Assembly: GCF_000247995.1 (NCBI RefSeq)
Contig: NZ_BAFE01000076.1
Location: 1-64,000, forward strand
Length of the DNA: 64,000 nucleotides
Direction of reading: 5' to 3'
Source of the DNA: Mobilicoccus pelagius NBRC 104925
GTDB taxonomy: Bacteria; Actinomycetota; Actinomycetes; Actinomycetales; Dermatophilaceae
Below are positions 40,664 through 50,733 of the stretch, piece after piece. A program made the translations under genes and the position numbers. The notes beneath the pieces are model-generated. The model made no database searches and was not told the DNA's origin. It worked only from the letters and a program-made list of their open reading frames with translations. The first letter of the stretch is position 1; the number at the start of each line of letters is the position of its first letter.

Positions 40664-41512
40664 TCAGGCCTGGGCCTGGCGCTCGGCGACCTCGACGACG
40701 TTCGAGAGGAGCATCGCGCGGGTCATCGGGCCGACGCCGCCGGGGTTGGGGGTGAGCCAGCCGGCGACCTCGGCGACGTCCTTGGCGACGTCACCGGCGA
40801 CCTTGCCGTCGCGGCGGGAGACGCCCACGTCGAGGACGGCCGCGCCGGGCTTGACCATGTCTTTCGTGATGATGTCGGGCACGCCCGCCGCGGCGACGAC
40901 GATGTCGGCCTCACGCACGTGCTTGGCGAGGTCCTTCGTGCCGGTGTGGCAGAGGGTCACCGTGGCGTTCTCGGACTTGCGGGTGAGGAGCAGCCCGAGG
41001 GGGCGGCCGACGGTGAGGCCACGGCCGACGACGACGACCTCGGCACCGGCGATCGGCACCTCGTAGCGGCGGAGCAGCTCGACGACGCCGACCGGGGTGC
41101 ACGGCAGCGGCGCCGGGCGGTTCATCACGAGGCAGCCGAGGTTGAACGGGTGGAGGCCGTCGACGTCCTTCTCGGGGTCGATGCGCGAGAGGAGCGCGAA
41201 CTCGTCGAGGCCCGTGGGCTGCTGCACGATGTAGCCGGTGCAGGCCGGGTCGGCGTTGAGCTCGTCGATGACCGCCTCGACCTCGGCCTGCGTGGCCGTC
41301 GTGGGGAGGTCCTTGCGGATGCTGTGGATGCCGACCTCGGCGCAGTCTTTGTGCTTGGCACCGACGTACCAGCTGGAGGCGGGGTCGTCGCCGACGAGCA
41401 CGGTCGCGAGCCCTGGCGTGATGCCCTTGGCCGCGAGTGCCTCGACGCGAGCCTTCAGCTCGGTCTTGATCTGTGCGAGGGTCGCCTTGCCGTCGAGAAG
41501 TTTCGCAGTCAC
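40664..41512 (-). CDS. folD: Bifunctional methylenetetrahydrofolate dehydrogenase/cyclohydrolase
   Basis: This 282-aa enzyme converts methylene-THF to formyl-THF in two steps, supplying PurN and PurH encoded further along. Motifs: [14 protein letters not shown] with the catalytic Lys, QQPTGLDE (usually QLPLP), [14 protein letters not shown] for NADP, and [16 protein letters not shown]. The start is GTG 41512 ([16 protein letters not shown]), because GGGAGG lies 9 nt upstream of it and directly abuts the earlier ATG 41521. Confidence 0.94.
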   Translation of the reverse strand: MTAKLLDGKATLAQIKTELKARVEALAAKGITPGLATVLVGDDPASSWYVGAKHKDCAEVGIHSIRKDLPTTATQAEVEAVIDELNADPACTGYIVQQPTGLDEFALLSRIDPEKDVDGLHPFNLGCLVMNRPAPLPCTPVGVVELLRRYEVPIAGAEVVVVGRGLTVGRPLGLLLTRKSENATVTLCHTGTKDLAKHVREADIVVAAAGVPDIITKDMVKPGAAVLDVGVSRRDGKVAGDVAKDVAEVAGWLTPNPGGVGPMTRAMLLSNVVEVAERQAQA

Positions 41513-41661
41513 GAGGCTCATCCTCCCATCGGGAGGGGCCGGGTGAGGGGCGCATTCGGGAACTCCGTCCCTCGGTGGCGGCTTCCTGCTCACCGCCGTC
41601 GACGAGGATCGCCGCGCCGTTGCGGTATCCCAGGGTCCTGGCCGCGGGAGGGTGCCGTTCC

Positions 41662-41673
41662 TATGCTGACAAG
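41662..41673 (+). promoter_or_regulatory. Leaderless promoter -10 element of the lipoprotein gene
   Basis: TATGCT (41662-41667) lies 6 nt before GTG 41674. Confidence 0.55.
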
Positions 41674-42531
41674 GTGAGAGCCTCCCGATCCGCCCTGTTC
41701 GCAACCGTTCTCGCGGTGTCGACGCTCTCCGGCTGCGCGGGTCTCGGGCTGCCGCCCGCCGCGCCGCTCTCGACGCCGGGCACGCAGACGCTCACCCCGG
41801 GCGCGACGTCGGCCGCCGAGACGCCGGCACCGTCGAGCACGGCGCCGGGCGCCTCCCCCACCGGCTCCGCGGCATCGGCGCCGACGGCGACCTCGCCTTC
41901 CGCGCCCACAGAGTCCACCGAGCCCGCCGACCCGGCCGACGGGGAGAGCTCCCCGCCCGACACTGTGGCCCGGATGAAGGGCGGCAACGGCAGCGCGTCG
42001 CCCCTCCTCGTCCCGACGTCGGCCCTGCCGTCGGGCTGGACGGCGACGAAGGCCCGCGACACGCGCGGCTACCGGATGACCGTGTGCGGGGTGGACCTCG
42101 AACCCACCGCGCCCCTCGACAGCGCGCAGCAGAACTGGCAGGGGTCGATCGCGGGGCCCTACCTCGAGCAGCACGTGCGCGTGTATCCCGACGCCACGGC
42201 CGCGAAGGTCGTCGCCGACCTCGCGAAGAAGGTGCCGGGCTGCCGCAGCTATACGGCGAAGGACGCGAAGGGCCAGAGCACGTTCGCCGTCGAGACGCTC
42301 GCGCTGAAGGGCGCCCCGTCGGGGACCGTCGCGTGGCGGCAGAAGGTGCCGCTGTTCGTGCCCGTCGCCGGCGCCTCGCCGAGCGCGTCCCCGACGATGC
42401 GGAGCGTCGAGGTCGTCCAGGACGTCGCCGTGCGCCGTGTCGGAGCGGCGATCGTGCTCCTCAACGCCTACGCGGTGGAGAAGAACCCCGATGACGCCGT
42501 GCTCGTCACCGCCCTCACGCACGCGGGCTGA
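41674..42531 (+). CDS. Secreted lipoprotein of unknown function
   Basis: The 285-aa product has a lipoprotein signal ending at Cys21 (TLSGC), a Pro/Ser/Thr-rich linker to about residue 95, and a C-terminal domain with two cysteines ([24 protein letters not shown]) resembling extracytoplasmic sensor-like domains of actinobacterial lipoproteins. A role in surface binding or sensing is inference. It is convergent with the transporter gene downstream. Confidence 0.8.
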   Translation: MRASRSALFATVLAVSTLSGCAGLGLPPAAPLSTPGTQTLTPGATSAAETPAPSSTAPGASPTGSAASAPTATSPSAPTESTEPADPADGESSPPDTVARMKGGNGSASPLLVPTSALPSGWTATKARDTRGYRMTVCGVDLEPTAPLDSAQQNWQGSIAGPYLEQHVRVYPDATAAKVVADLAKKVPGCRSYTAKDAKGQSTFAVETLALKGAPSGTVAWRQKVPLFVPVAGASPSASPTMRSVEVVQDVAVRRVGAAIVLLNAYAVEKNPDDAVLVTALTHAG

Positions 42532-42609
42532 GCACGCCACGTCGAACCGATGCCCTCGGGCCGGGAGTCCTCGCCGCGCCGACGCAGGCACGCGGAGGCA
42601 CCACGACGC

Positions 42610-42650
42610 GACGCCCCGCCGTCCCCGGCGGACGGGGAGGACGGGGCGTC
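42610..42650. terminator. Bidirectional hairpin between convergent genes
   Basis: GACGCCCCG and CGGGGCGTC form a 9-bp outer stem, continued with two mismatches by CCCC/GGGG, between the lipoprotein stop (42531) and the transporter stop (42683). Confidence 0.6.
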
Positions 42651-42682
42651 GATCGGCGTGCCCGCGGGAGCAGCCCGTGGTC

Positions 42683-43735
42683 TCAGGCCGCGGCGCGAGC
42701 GCGACGGAGCGTGGCGCGGCGGCCGGCGACGGCCGCGAAGATCGCGGAGGCGAGCGTGACGGCCACCCCCACGAGGACGAGCGCGGACAGGTGGGAGGTG
42801 CCGCCGAGGAGGTCGACGAGCACGGCCCCGATGAGCTGGCCCGAGAGAGTGAGCAGCGTCGCGAGCAGCACCCCGAGGTGGTGCACGACGACGGCGCCGG
42901 CACCGACGAAGAGGATGCCGATGACGCCGCCGAGGAAGGTCCACGCCGGGGAGTCCCACGTGCGGGGCGGGGTCCACGTGCCGCGGAGGACCTGCGCGAG
43001 GAGCACCCCGCCGATGAGCACGAGACCCCACGTGAAGTTCACCCACGTCGTCGACACGATGTTGCCGGAGTGCCGGTTGACGCGGCCGTTGATCGCCTGC
43101 TGCACGGCCATCCCGGCTCCGGCGGCCACGGCGAGGAGCACGGGGGCGAGGACGAGACCGTGCCCCCCGGCCCCCCGACCGAAGGAGGCGAGCGCGACGC
43201 CCGCGATGGTGCCGACCGCCCCGAGCACCCGGGTCCCCGTCACCGGTGACTTCCCGGCCGGGCCGAGGCCGACGGCGTCGACGAGGAGGGCGTTGAGGGT
43301 CTGCCCGCCGACGATCGCGATGGTGAACAGCGCGACGCCGATCTGCGGGACGCTCCACGTCTGCGCGACGACGAAGAACCCGCCGCCGAGGCCGCCGAGG
43401 AACATCCACCACCGCAGGTCGCTCCCGCGGAACGCCCGGTAGGCGTCGACCAGGCCGCCGCGCACCCGCGGGTGGAGCATCGCGAGGGTGAGCACCACCC
43501 ACCCGCTGCCGAACGACCACAGCGCCGCGTCGATCGCCGAGGCGAACACGGTGGCGAGGGTGCCGTTGGCGCGGGACTGCACGGCGCCGAGGGCGCCCGC
43601 GAGGAACGCCGCGGCACCGGCGAGGACGACGGCGCCGCCCACCCGCTCCGGTGCGAGGGCGGACGTCGGGGTGGAGGTGGGCTCGCCCGACCCCGGGGTG
43701 GGGTCGGGCGAGCGGTACTGCGGATCAGTGGGCAA
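42683..43735 (-). CDS. YdcZ/DUF606-type multidrug/metabolite transporter
   Basis: This about 350-aa membrane protein has ten hydrophobic segments in two five-helix repeats, the layout of fused DUF606 proteins of the drug/metabolite transporter superfamily ([20 protein letters not shown] in repeat 1; [20 protein letters not shown] in repeat 2). The start is uncertain. TTG 43735 overlaps the end of purH by 11 nt and would couple the genes; GTG 43642 would give a shorter protein starting just before the first helix. Substrate unknown. Confidence 0.78.
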   Translation of the reverse strand: MPTDPQYRSPDPTPGSGEPTSTPTSALAPERVGGAVVLAGAAAFLAGALGAVQSRANGTLATVFASAIDAALWSFGSGWVVLTLAMLHPRVRGGLVDAYRAFRGSDLRWWMFLGGLGGGFFVVAQTWSVPQIGVALFTIAIVGGQTLNALLVDAVGLGPAGKSPVTGTRVLGAVGTIAGVALASFGRGAGGHGLVLAPVLLAVAAGAGMAVQQAINGRVNRHSGNIVSTTWVNFTWGLVLIGGVLLAQVLRGTWTPPRTWDSPAWTFLGGVIGILFVGAGAVVVHHLGVLLATLLTLSGQLIGAVLVDLLGGTSHLSALVLVGVAVTLASAIFAAVAGRRATLRRARAAA

Positions 43736-45386
43736 AGTGGCGGGTCCCGGTGAAGTAGAGGGTGACGCCGGCGGAGCGGCAGAGCTCGATGGTTTCGTCG
43801 TCGCGGATGGAGCCGCCGGGGGCGACGATCGCGCGCACGCCCGCGTCGACGAGGATCTGCGGGCCGTCGGAGAACGGGAAGAACGCGTCGGACGCCGCGA
43901 CGGAGCCGCGCGCCCGCTCCTCGCCCGCGCGCTCGACGGCGAGCTTGCACGAGTCGACGCGGTTGACCTGGCCCATGCCGATGCCGACGGAGGCGCCGCC
44001 CGAGGCGAGGAGGATGGCGTTCGACTTCGTCGCCCGCACCGCGCGCCACGCGAACTGCAGGTCGCGCAGGGTGGCCTCGTCGGCGGCGTCACCGACGACG
44101 AGGGTCCAGCGGGAGGCGTCGTCGCCGTGGCCGGCGGTGGGCTTGTCGTCGTCCTTCTTCTCGATCTCCGCGTCGATGCGGTCGACGGTCTGGACGAGGA
44201 GGCCGCCGCTGATGGGGCGGTACTCGAGGTCGGCGCCGGTGCGTGCGGCCTCGGGCACCCGGAGGAGGCGGATGTTCTTCTTCGCCGTGAGGATGTCGAG
44301 GGCCTCGGGCTCGAAGCCGGGCGCGGCGACGACCTCGGTGAAGATGTCCTTGACGGTCTCCGCCATCGCGGCCGTGACGGGCCGGTTGGTGGCGATGACG
44401 CCGCCGAACGCCGACAGGGAGTCGCACTCGTGGGCGCGGCGGTGCGCCTCGGCGATGTCGGCCCCCGCGTCGGCGATCGCGATGCCGCACGGGTTGTTGT
44501 GCTTGACGACGGCGCAGGTGGGCACGTCGCCGTGGTCGTGGGCGGCGCGCCAGGCGGCGTCGGCGTCGACGTAGTTGTTGTAGCTCATCGCCTTCCCGTG
44601 GAGGAGCTCGGCGCCGGCGATGCCGCCGCTCTCCTCGCCGCGGTAGAGCGCGGCGCTCTGGTGGGGGTTCTCGCCGTAGCGCAGGCCCTGGACGCGCTCG
44701 TAGGTGGAGCCGGTGAACGCGGGGAAGCCCGTCCCGTCGTCGGTGTGGGCGTAGTCGGTCGCCATCCAGCTCGCGACGGCGACGTCGTAGGCGGCGGTGT
44801 GGGCGAAGGCCTCGGCGGCGAGGCGGGTGCGCATGCCGAGGGTGAAGCCGCCCGCACGCACGGCGGCGATCGCGTCCGCGTACTGCGCCGGGGAGGTGAG
44901 CACGGCGACGCTCGGGTGGTTCTTGGCCGCGGCGCGGACCATCGAGGGGCCACCGATGTCGATCTGCTCGACGCACTCGTCCGGCGTGGCGCCGGAGGCG
45001 ACGGTCTGGCGGAACGGGTAGAGGTTGACGGCGACGAGCTCGAACGGCGCGACGTCGAGCTCCTCGAGCTGCCGCAGGTGGTCGGGCTTGCGCGTGTCGG
45101 CGAGGAGCCCGGCGTGGACGCGGGGGTGGAGGGTCTTCACGCGGCCCTCGAGGCATTCGGGGAACCCGGTGAGCTCCTCGACGCGCGTGACGGGCAGGCC
45201 GAGCTTCTCGATCGCGGCGGCGGATCCGCCCGTGGACACGAGCTCGACGCCCGCCTCGTGCAGAGCCGTGACGAGCTCGTCGAGGCCGGTCTTGTCGTAG
45301 ACCGAGACGAGCGCGCGGCCGACGGGACGACGCCCCTCGGCGGCGTCACCGGCGTGCAGGGGGGCGGGTTCGGGCGTGGGGGACAT
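43725..45386 (-). CDS. purH: Bifunctional AICAR formyltransferase / IMP cyclohydrolase
   Basis: This 553-aa enzyme carries out the last two steps of IMP synthesis. The N-terminal MGS-like cyclohydrolase domain has [20 protein letters not shown] and [14 protein letters not shown]. The transformylase domain has [24 protein letters not shown] and [17 protein letters not shown] precedes ATG 45386. An acidic insert near residue 420 ([17 protein letters not shown]) is longer than usual. purN, its usual neighbour, is displaced to 53060 by the accessory module described below. Confidence 0.96.
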   Translation of the reverse strand: MSPTPEPAPLHAGDAAEGRRPVGRALVSVYDKTGLDELVTALHEAGVELVSTGGSAAAIEKLGLPVTRVEELTGFPECLEGRVKTLHPRVHAGLLADTRKPDHLRQLEELDVAPFELVAVNLYPFRQTVASGATPDECVEQIDIGGPSMVRAAAKNHPSVAVLTSPAQYADAIAAVRAGGFTLGMRTRLAAEAFAHTAAYDVAVASWMATDYAHTDDGTGFPAFTGSTYERVQGLRYGENPHQSAALYRGEESGGIAGAELLHGKAMSYNNYVDADAAWRAAHDHGDVPTCAVVKHNNPCGIAIADAGADIAEAHRRAHECDSLSAFGGVIATNRPVTAAMAETVKDIFTEVVAAPGFEPEALDILTAKKNIRLLRVPEAARTGADLEYRPISGGLLVQTVDRIDAEIEKKDDDKPTAGHGDDASRWTLVVGDAADEATLRDLQFAWRAVRATKSNAILLASGGASVGIGMGQVNRVDSCKLAVERAGEERARGSVAASDAFFPFSDGPQILVDAGVRAIVAPGGSIRDDETIELCRSAGVTLYFTGTRHFAH

Positions 45387-45529
45387 GCGTGCTCCTGGGG
45401 TCTCGTGGACGCGACGAGCAACTCGTCGCTCGTGTGTCTCGGCACCCAGGCGGGCGATGCCGCACGTGTCACTCCCCGGTGGTCATCCACCCGCGCCAGT
45501 CGTGTGGGGCCACCCTATCGTCGGGCCGG

Positions 45530-46902
45530 TCAGGCCCCGGCGCGGAGGGCGTCGATGGGTTCGATGGTGGCGGCGCGCCAGGAGGGGTAGAGGCCGGCGA
45601 GCAGGCCGATGAGGGTGCCGATGACCGGCCCGGCGAGCAGGACCCATCGGTCGAGGGTGGGCGGCCAGCCCTGGACGGCGGCGACGGCGACGGTGATCCA
45701 GGCACCGGCACACGTGCCGAGGAGGGCGCCGAGGGCGCCGATGATCGTGCTGGTGGCGAGGAAGTGGGTGAGGATGTCGCGGCGGCGGGCGCCGATGGCG
45801 CGGCGCAGACCGATCTCGGTGGTGCGTTGGAGCACGGCGACGAGCGTGACGTTGGCGATGCCGACGCCGCCGATGACGAGGGAGACCCCGGCGAGGGCGA
45901 GGAGGAGTCCGCGGGTGTCGGAGGAGACGGCGTCGCGCGTGGTGGTCGCGGTGGGGGGTACGGAGGTCTGGACGATGCCGGGGTTGCCGGGCCGGAGCGC
46001 GAGGGAGGCCTGGGCGGCGACGGCGTCGGCGGCGCCGGGGCGGGTGAGCGCGACGACCTGGGTGGGCCCGTCGAGGTGGAATCGGGTGCGGGCGAGGCCG
46101 TCGGGCACGACGATGGCGCCGAGGACGGAGCTCTTGCGTGCGGTGGAGTCGATGATGCCGACGACGACGAGGGGCAGGCCGTCGGCGATGACGACGGGGC
46201 GGCCGCGGGTGTCGGTGATGCCGAGGCGGCGGGCGGCCTCGCGGCCGAGGACGGCGACGGCCTCGCCGCGGCGGTCGTGGAACTCGGTGAAGGGGGCGCC
46301 GGTGAGGTGGGCGCCGAGGGTCTCGAACACGCCGGGTGAGGCGGCGATGATGCGGAGGGTGTCGACGCGGGCGCGGGTGGGGTCGTGCACGGGGCTGCCC
46401 TGGACGGGGCGTTCGGGGGTGAGTTCGCTGAGGTTCGCGGCGGCGACGACGCCGTCGATGCGGGTGAGGCGGGCAGGTGCGTCGAAGGGGAGGGCGTCCG
46501 CGGCATCGGCCTGGGGGCGGCCGGGCGGGATCTTGGGCGTGATGGTGACCTCGCGGGGCGCGATGGCGTCGAAGCGACGGGTGATGCTCGATTCGAGGCT
46601 GGTGGCGAGGCCGAGGGCGGCGAGAGCACGGCGATGCCGACGAGGGTGCCGAGAGCGGTGAGCAGGGTGCGGCCGGGGCGGGCGAGGAGGTCGTCGGCGA
46701 CGTCCCGCAGGATGTCGGTGAAGGCGACGTGGCCGGTTCCCGCGGTGGTGGCCCCGGTGGTGGTGGCCCCGGTCGCATCGGCCCGGGCGGTGCGCCGCAG
46801 TCGTGACCGAAGGCCCGGGCGGTGGCCAGGGGCTGCGTCGGGGTGGGCACGCCGGAGCGCCGGGAGAGGCGAGGTGGGCCGAGGCAGGGTGGGTCGTCGC
46901 AT
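45530..46902 (-). pseudogene. MacB/FtsX-type ABC permease with a one-base frameshift
   Basis: The start overlaps the ATPase stop (TGATG at 46902). The N-terminal frame encodes a basic tail and the first membrane helix (RPGRTLLTALGTLVGIAVL), then breaks at about 46630. The downstream frame continues naturally (AALGLATSLESSITRRFDAI; then the extracytoplasmic domain; then GIANVTLVAVLQRTTEIGLR and three further helices ending in EPIDALRAGA). One missing base in CTCTCGCC restores a 457-aa FtsX-domain permease. It could be inactivation, assembly error or, less likely, recoding. If intact, it would be the membrane part of the exporter with the ATPase and fusion protein upstream. Confidence 0.8.
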
Positions 46903-47591
46903 CACGCCACCGTGAGGACGCCGTCGGCCATGACGGCGACGCGGCCGGCGCGGGCGGCGACGTCGTCGCTGTGGGTGACGACGATGAGGGTGAGGCCGTC
47001 GGCGTGGAGTTCGTCGAAAAGCTGCAGGATGCTCTCGCCGGTGGCGGAGTCGAGGTTGCCGGTGGGTTCGTCGGCGAGGAGCACGTCGACGTCGGCGGCG
47101 AGGGCGCGGGCGATGGCGACGCGTTGGCGTTCGCCGCCGGACATGGTGGCGGGTGAGGCGTCGAGGCGGTGGCTGAGGCCGACGCGGTCGAGGGCGGCGC
47201 GGGCGCGGGTGGTGCGTTCGGTGCGGGGCAGGCCGCGGTAGAGCATGCCGAGTTCGACGTTGGCGGTGGCGCTCTTGTCGCCGAGCAGGTGGAACGCCTG
47301 GAACACGAACCCGATGGTGGCGCCGCGGAGGGCGGCGCGGCGGTGGTCGGGGAGGCCGTCGACGCAGGTGCCGTGGACGATCACGTGGCCGCTCGTGGGG
47401 CGGTCGAGCAGCCCGAGGAGGTTGAGCATCGTGGATTTGCCGGAGCCGCTCGCCCCGCAGATGGCGAGGTAGTCCCCGGCGGGGACGGCGAGGTCGACGG
47501 GTGAGAGCACGTCGACCTCGCCGAAGGAGCGGGTGACGCGGTCGAGTGCGATGACGGGCGTTTCGCCCGCGGTGAGGGCCTCGACCGTCAT
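46902..47591 (-). CDS. MacB/LolD-type ABC transporter ATPase
   Basis: This 229-aa ATPase powers the neighbouring FtsX-type permease. Walker A (CGASGSGKSTMLNLLGLLDR) is near residue 46, the Q-loop region is FVFQAFHLL, signature MSGGERQRVAIARAL near 147, Walker B LLADEPTGNLDSATG near 168 and the switch His is in VVTHSDDVA. The ATG shares a base with the stop of the fusion-protein gene (TGATG), and its own stop overlaps the permease start in the same way. Confidence 0.93.
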   Translation of the reverse strand: MTVEALTAGETPVIALDRVTRSFGEVDVLSPVDLAVPAGDYLAICGASGSGKSTMLNLLGLLDRPTSGHVIVHGTCVDGLPDHRRAALRGATIGFVFQAFHLLGDKSATANVELGMLYRGLPRTERTTRARAALDRVGLSHRLDASPATMSGGERQRVAIARALAADVDVLLADEPTGNLDSATGESILQLFDELHADGLTLIVVTHSDDVAARAGRVAVMADGVLTVA

Positions 47592-49228
47592 CAGGACACC
47601 ACGACCCGGTCGCCGACGGTGAGGGGGTGTGCGGGGTCGGTGGGGGTGACCTCGACGAATCCGTCGGCGCTGAGTCCGGCGTCGACGGGGATGTCGTGGC
47701 GTTCGCCGCCGGCGTCGAGGACGGTGACGCGGGCTCCGCCGTCGGCGCGTCCCTTGACGACGGCGGTGGGGACGACGAGGACGGCGCCCTTGGTGGTGGA
47801 GGTGGCGACGGTGACGCGCAGGTCGCTGCCGCGGCGGTCGGCGGGGAGGGGTCGGGCGGGGGTGATGTCGAGGACGGTGTCGGTGCCCTTGGCGCGGATG
47901 GCGGTGATGGTGCCGGTGCCGCTCGTTCCGCCGCCGTCGTCGGCGAACTTCACGGCGTCGCCGCGGTGGAGCAGCTTGGCGTCCTGCGCGGAGACTCCGG
48001 CCTCGATGGTGAGGGCGCCCGGCGCGAGGGTGGCCCAGCCGGAACCTCCGCCGGCTGCCGCGCCGGCGGCGTTCGGGTCGTCGCCACCCTGGGGGGCGTC
48101 GCCCCCGGCCGCGGGGGCGGCGGCGTCGCCCGTGGGCGCGGCGGATCCGTCGGGGGTGGAGTGGGCGGCGACCACGGTGGCGGGCAGGCTGGGCACGAAC
48201 ACGATCTCGCAGTAGGGCACTCGGGTGCCGACGGTGGCGGCGACGCGGTCGCGTTCGGCGGCCGCCTCGGCGCGGCGGGTGGTGGCGGCGGTGAGGGCGG
48301 CGCGTTGGCTGCGGGTGTCGGGGGCGCGGCGGAGGGCGGCGACGTGGTCGCGGGCCCGGCCGGCCTCGAGGGCGAGGAGGTCGTGCTGGGGACCTGTCGC
48401 GGGGCCGGCGGCGAGGGCCTTGGCGGCCTCGTCCGCGGCGATGCGGGCGCGGAGCACCTCTTCGCGGGAGGGTCCGGCCTTCGCGGCGGTGAGGGCGGCG
48501 CGGGCGCGGGTGACCTCGGCGTCGGCGGCGCGGACGTCGTCCTGGGCGGTGCGCAGGCGGGTGCGTTCCTCGTCGGTGGGTCCGACGGGTGTGAATCCGG
48601 CCTTGGCGTAGACCGCGTCGACGGCGCGCTGGGTGCTGGGGCCGTAGGTGCCGCGGCGGTCGGTGATGTGGTGGCCGATGCGGGTGAGGGCGGCCTGGAG
48701 TTGGCGGACGTCGGTGCCGGTGGCGCCGGGGAGGAGGTCGCGGAAGGCGGCGACGGCGCCGGTCATGGCGATGACGGGGCGGCCGTTGACGGCGGCGACG
48801 ACGCTGCCGTCGCCGATGCGGGCGCCGGTGGCGGGTCTGCGGGTGAACACGGTGGCACCGCCCGCGCCTCCGGCACCGCCGGTGGCGGGGGCCGCGGAGG
48901 TGCAGGTGAGGCCGACCTCGTCGTGGGTGACGACGCTGCCGCGGGTGACGATCTGGGCGGAGAGGGTGCGCTTCTCCACGGGTTCGGTGAGGGTCGTCGC
49001 CGGAGGCGCGGAGGAGGCCTCCCGCACGGCCTTGCTCGTCGTGGTGAGCAGCGGGATGAGCACCGTGCTCGCGAGGACGAGCACGACGAGAAGAGCCCCG
49101 AGTACCCACCAGGGGTCAACGCGGCGCAGCGCGCGGGGCCACCGGGGTTCCGAGCCTGCCCCCTCAGGTTCGAGAGGCGGCTGCGGGCCGGTGGCACCCG
49201 GAATGTCCGGAGTAGTGTCGTCACTCAC
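47591..49228 (-). CDS. HlyD/MacA-like membrane-fusion protein with peptidoglycan-binding domain
   Basis: The 545-aa protein has a cytoplasmic tail, a transmembrane helix at about residues 39-60 (WWVLGALLVVLVLASTVLIP), a peptidoglycan-binding type 1 domain at about 165-210 (LPGATGTDVRQLQAALTRIG), a long Ala/Arg-rich coiled coil at about 220-350, and C-terminal beta-barrel modules. Such proteins link FtsX-type ABC transporters to the wall in actinobacteria. GTG 49228 overlaps the lipoprotein stop (GTGA), so it is co-translated with the gene before it. Confidence 0.85.
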   Translation of the reverse strand: MSDDTTPDIPGATGPQPPLEPEGAGSEPRWPRALRRVDPWWVLGALLVVLVLASTVLIPLLTTTSKAVREASSAPPATTLTEPVEKRTLSAQIVTRGSVVTHDEVGLTCTSAAPATGGAGGAGGATVFTRRPATGARIGDGSVVAAVNGRPVIAMTGAVAAFRDLLPGATGTDVRQLQAALTRIGHHITDRRGTYGPSTQRAVDAVYAKAGFTPVGPTDEERTRLRTAQDDVRAADAEVTRARAALTAAKAGPSREEVLRARIAADEAAKALAAGPATGPQHDLLALEAGRARDHVAALRRAPDTRSQRAALTAATTRRAEAAAERDRVAATVGTRVPYCEIVFVPSLPATVVAAHSTPDGSAAPTGDAAAPAAGGDAPQGGDDPNAAGAAAGGGSGWATLAPGALTIEAGVSAQDAKLLHRGDAVKFADDGGGTSGTGTITAIRAKGTDTVLDITPARPLPADRRGSDLRVTVATSTTKGAVLVVPTAVVKGRADGGARVTVLDAGGERHDIPVDAGLSADGFVEVTPTDPAHPLTVGDRVVVS

Positions 49229-50223
49229 CGTGCTGCCAGGGCGGTCGCCCGCTCCACCGCCTTCTTCTGTAGCTCCACGAACGCCATGATGTCGTTCTCG
49301 TGGGCGTCGAGGACGGACTTCTCGTGTTCGGCCATGACCTGCCGTCGCACCTCCGGCGCCCCCACGGCGTTGACACACTCGGCATCGGCCGTGGCCATCG
49401 CGATTTCCTGCTTCCTCGCGTCGGACTGATCGAGCTGCCCCGCACGGACCTTGTCCATGATGGCGTCGGGCGCCGTCTCCGGTTCAGTCACCTGATAACC
49501 CCGGCCAGCCATGCATTCCGCCCAGTCCCTCTTCTTCGCAGCAATACGCGGGTCGGCATCGACAGCCCGTTGAACCTCGTTCGCGAGGTCCTGCACGCGC
49601 GTCTGCGAAGACATCCACTGCACTTCGTCCCCCTGAACTTGCTCATCGGCATAGGTGCGGCAGGCGCTGCGACTGAAATAGCTCGCACCCTCGGCGGTTT
49701 TGATCTCCACCAGATCGGGGTCCTTTCCAATCGCGTCGGGATCGCCGACGGAGGCCCCGTTCAGCGCCGCCTGCCATGCCGTGCGTGTCGCGGCAGGAAG
49801 TCGACTGGGATCATTGCGGGGCGGCGCCTCCGTAGGGGTCGATGCGTCACGGTCAGGTTCGCCCGAGTAGTTCAGCCCGTACCCGTGTTCACGCGCATAG
49901 GCAACGTCACCCGACGAGTTCATGAGGTCATCCGGCGCCCGGTACGGCTCAGGCAGATACTCGAAACCCCGAGACTTCATGCATTGCGCGATGGCCGCTT
50001 CCTTGGCGTCGAAAATGGCCTTCTGCTGATCTGCGCTGATCTTGGTAAGACCCTCAAATGGATACCAAGACTCAGCTGCAGCGGATGTAGGGGACGACGA
50101 AGACCGGGCCTGGGACGAGCCCTTTTCGGCAACAGTCGAGCAGCCGGCGAAGAACGTAGATGCCACCAAGAGGGCGGCTGTGCACGACGCAACGGGGGGG
50201 CGCGGCCCCCTGGCGCCACGCAT
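49225..50223 (-). CDS. Lipoprotein with duplicated Cys-Met-x3-Gly motif
   Basis: This 332-aa protein has a lipoprotein signal ending at Cys28 (TFFAGC) and no recognised enzyme domain. Two similar helical segments occur, IAQCMKSRGFEYLPEP and WAECMAGRGYQVTEPE, suggesting an internal duplication, and further Cys residues (SACRTYADE; DAECVNAVG) could form disulfides. ATG 50223 shares a base with the stop of the I36-like gene (TGATG). Its codon use is less GC-biased than the neighbouring core genes. Its place between a secreted protein and an exporter suggests a receptor, immunity or adaptor role. Confidence 0.8.
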   Translation of the reverse strand: MRGARGPRPPVASCTAALLVASTFFAGCSTVAEKGSSQARSSSSPTSAAAESWYPFEGLTKISADQQKAIFDAKEAAIAQCMKSRGFEYLPEPYRAPDDLMNSSGDVAYAREHGYGLNYSGEPDRDASTPTEAPPRNDPSRLPAATRTAWQAALNGASVGDPDAIGKDPDLVEIKTAEGASYFSRSACRTYADEQVQGDEVQWMSSQTRVQDLANEVQRAVDADPRIAAKKRDWAECMAGRGYQVTEPETAPDAIMDKVRAGQLDQSDARKQEIAMATADAECVNAVGAPEVRRQVMAEHEKSVLDAHENDIMAFVELQKKAVERATALAAR

Positions 50224-50615
50224 CAGCACCACTTGTTCGAGTTGACGATGTTTCGCCACACGTCAGACTTACCGGGGGCGATCACGTGACGGGTACCGCC
50301 CCAGGAATTGTGCACATAGGTGCAGGCGGAAGCAGACGCGCGGTTGTTGTAGAACCAGTCCGCTCGCGAGCCCCAGCCGAAGTCGGCCCAGCGGGCGTTC
50401 GCATCCTTGAGCCCGCGCGTCGTCTTGGTCTCGTAGTCCTGGATGCACAGCTGACCATCCGCACATGCGCCTGCCACAGCAGCCGGGGCCTGCACCGCGG
50501 TGGGCGCCGGCGACGGGGGCGTGGGGGTGGGGCCGGGCTCGACGGCCTGGGCGGCCATGGGGAGGGCGAGGATCGCCAGAGCGGGGAGGGCGGTCGTGAG
50601 AACGAGACGACGCAT
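50223..50615 (-). CDS. Small secreted I36/beta-gamma-crystallin-like protein
   Basis: This 130-aa protein has a signal peptide cleaved after AQA24, a Pro/Ala/Thr linker to about residue 48, and a compact 80-residue domain with four cysteines (Cys51, 57, 98, 130). The features CADGQLCIQDYE and GSRADWFYNNRASASACTYV resemble peptidase inhibitor family I36 and related single-domain crystallin-fold proteins, so protease inhibition or wall/antimicrobial activity is possible. AAGGGAG lies 9 nt before the ATG. It is the first gene of the exporter operon and has two palindromic sites upstream. The family assignment is moderate. Confidence 0.75.
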   Translation of the reverse strand: MRRLVLTTALPALAILALPMAAQAVEPGPTPTPPSPAPTAVQAPAAVAGACADGQLCIQDYETKTTRGLKDANARWADFGWGSRADWFYNNRASASACTYVHNSWGGTRHVIAPGKSDVWRNIVNSNKWC

Positions 50616-50642
50616 GGGACTTCACTCCCTTGTGAAAGGGTT

Positions 50643-50663
50643 GCGGGTGAGGGATTCACCCGC
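50643..50663 (-). promoter_or_regulatory. Hairpin in the leader of the I36-like gene
   Basis: GCGGGTGA and TCACCCGC form a perfect 8-bp stem with a 5-nt loop between the kinase stop (50734) and the I36-like start (50615). It could terminate the kinase message or regulate the downstream gene. Confidence 0.5.
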
Positions 50664-50700
50664 TGACTCCGATCCTGGCACCCCGCAACGGGTTGGAGAA

Positions 50701-50717
50701 CTGGCCATTCGGCCAGG
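50701..50717. promoter_or_regulatory. Palindromic operator candidate, site 1
   Basis: CTGGCCATTCGGCCAGG. The core TGGCCATTCGGCCA (50702-50715) lies 87 bp upstream of the I36-like start codon. It is one of four near-identical palindromes found only in this module. Confidence 0.7.
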
Positions 50718-50733
50718 TTTTCGGCGACGCCCC

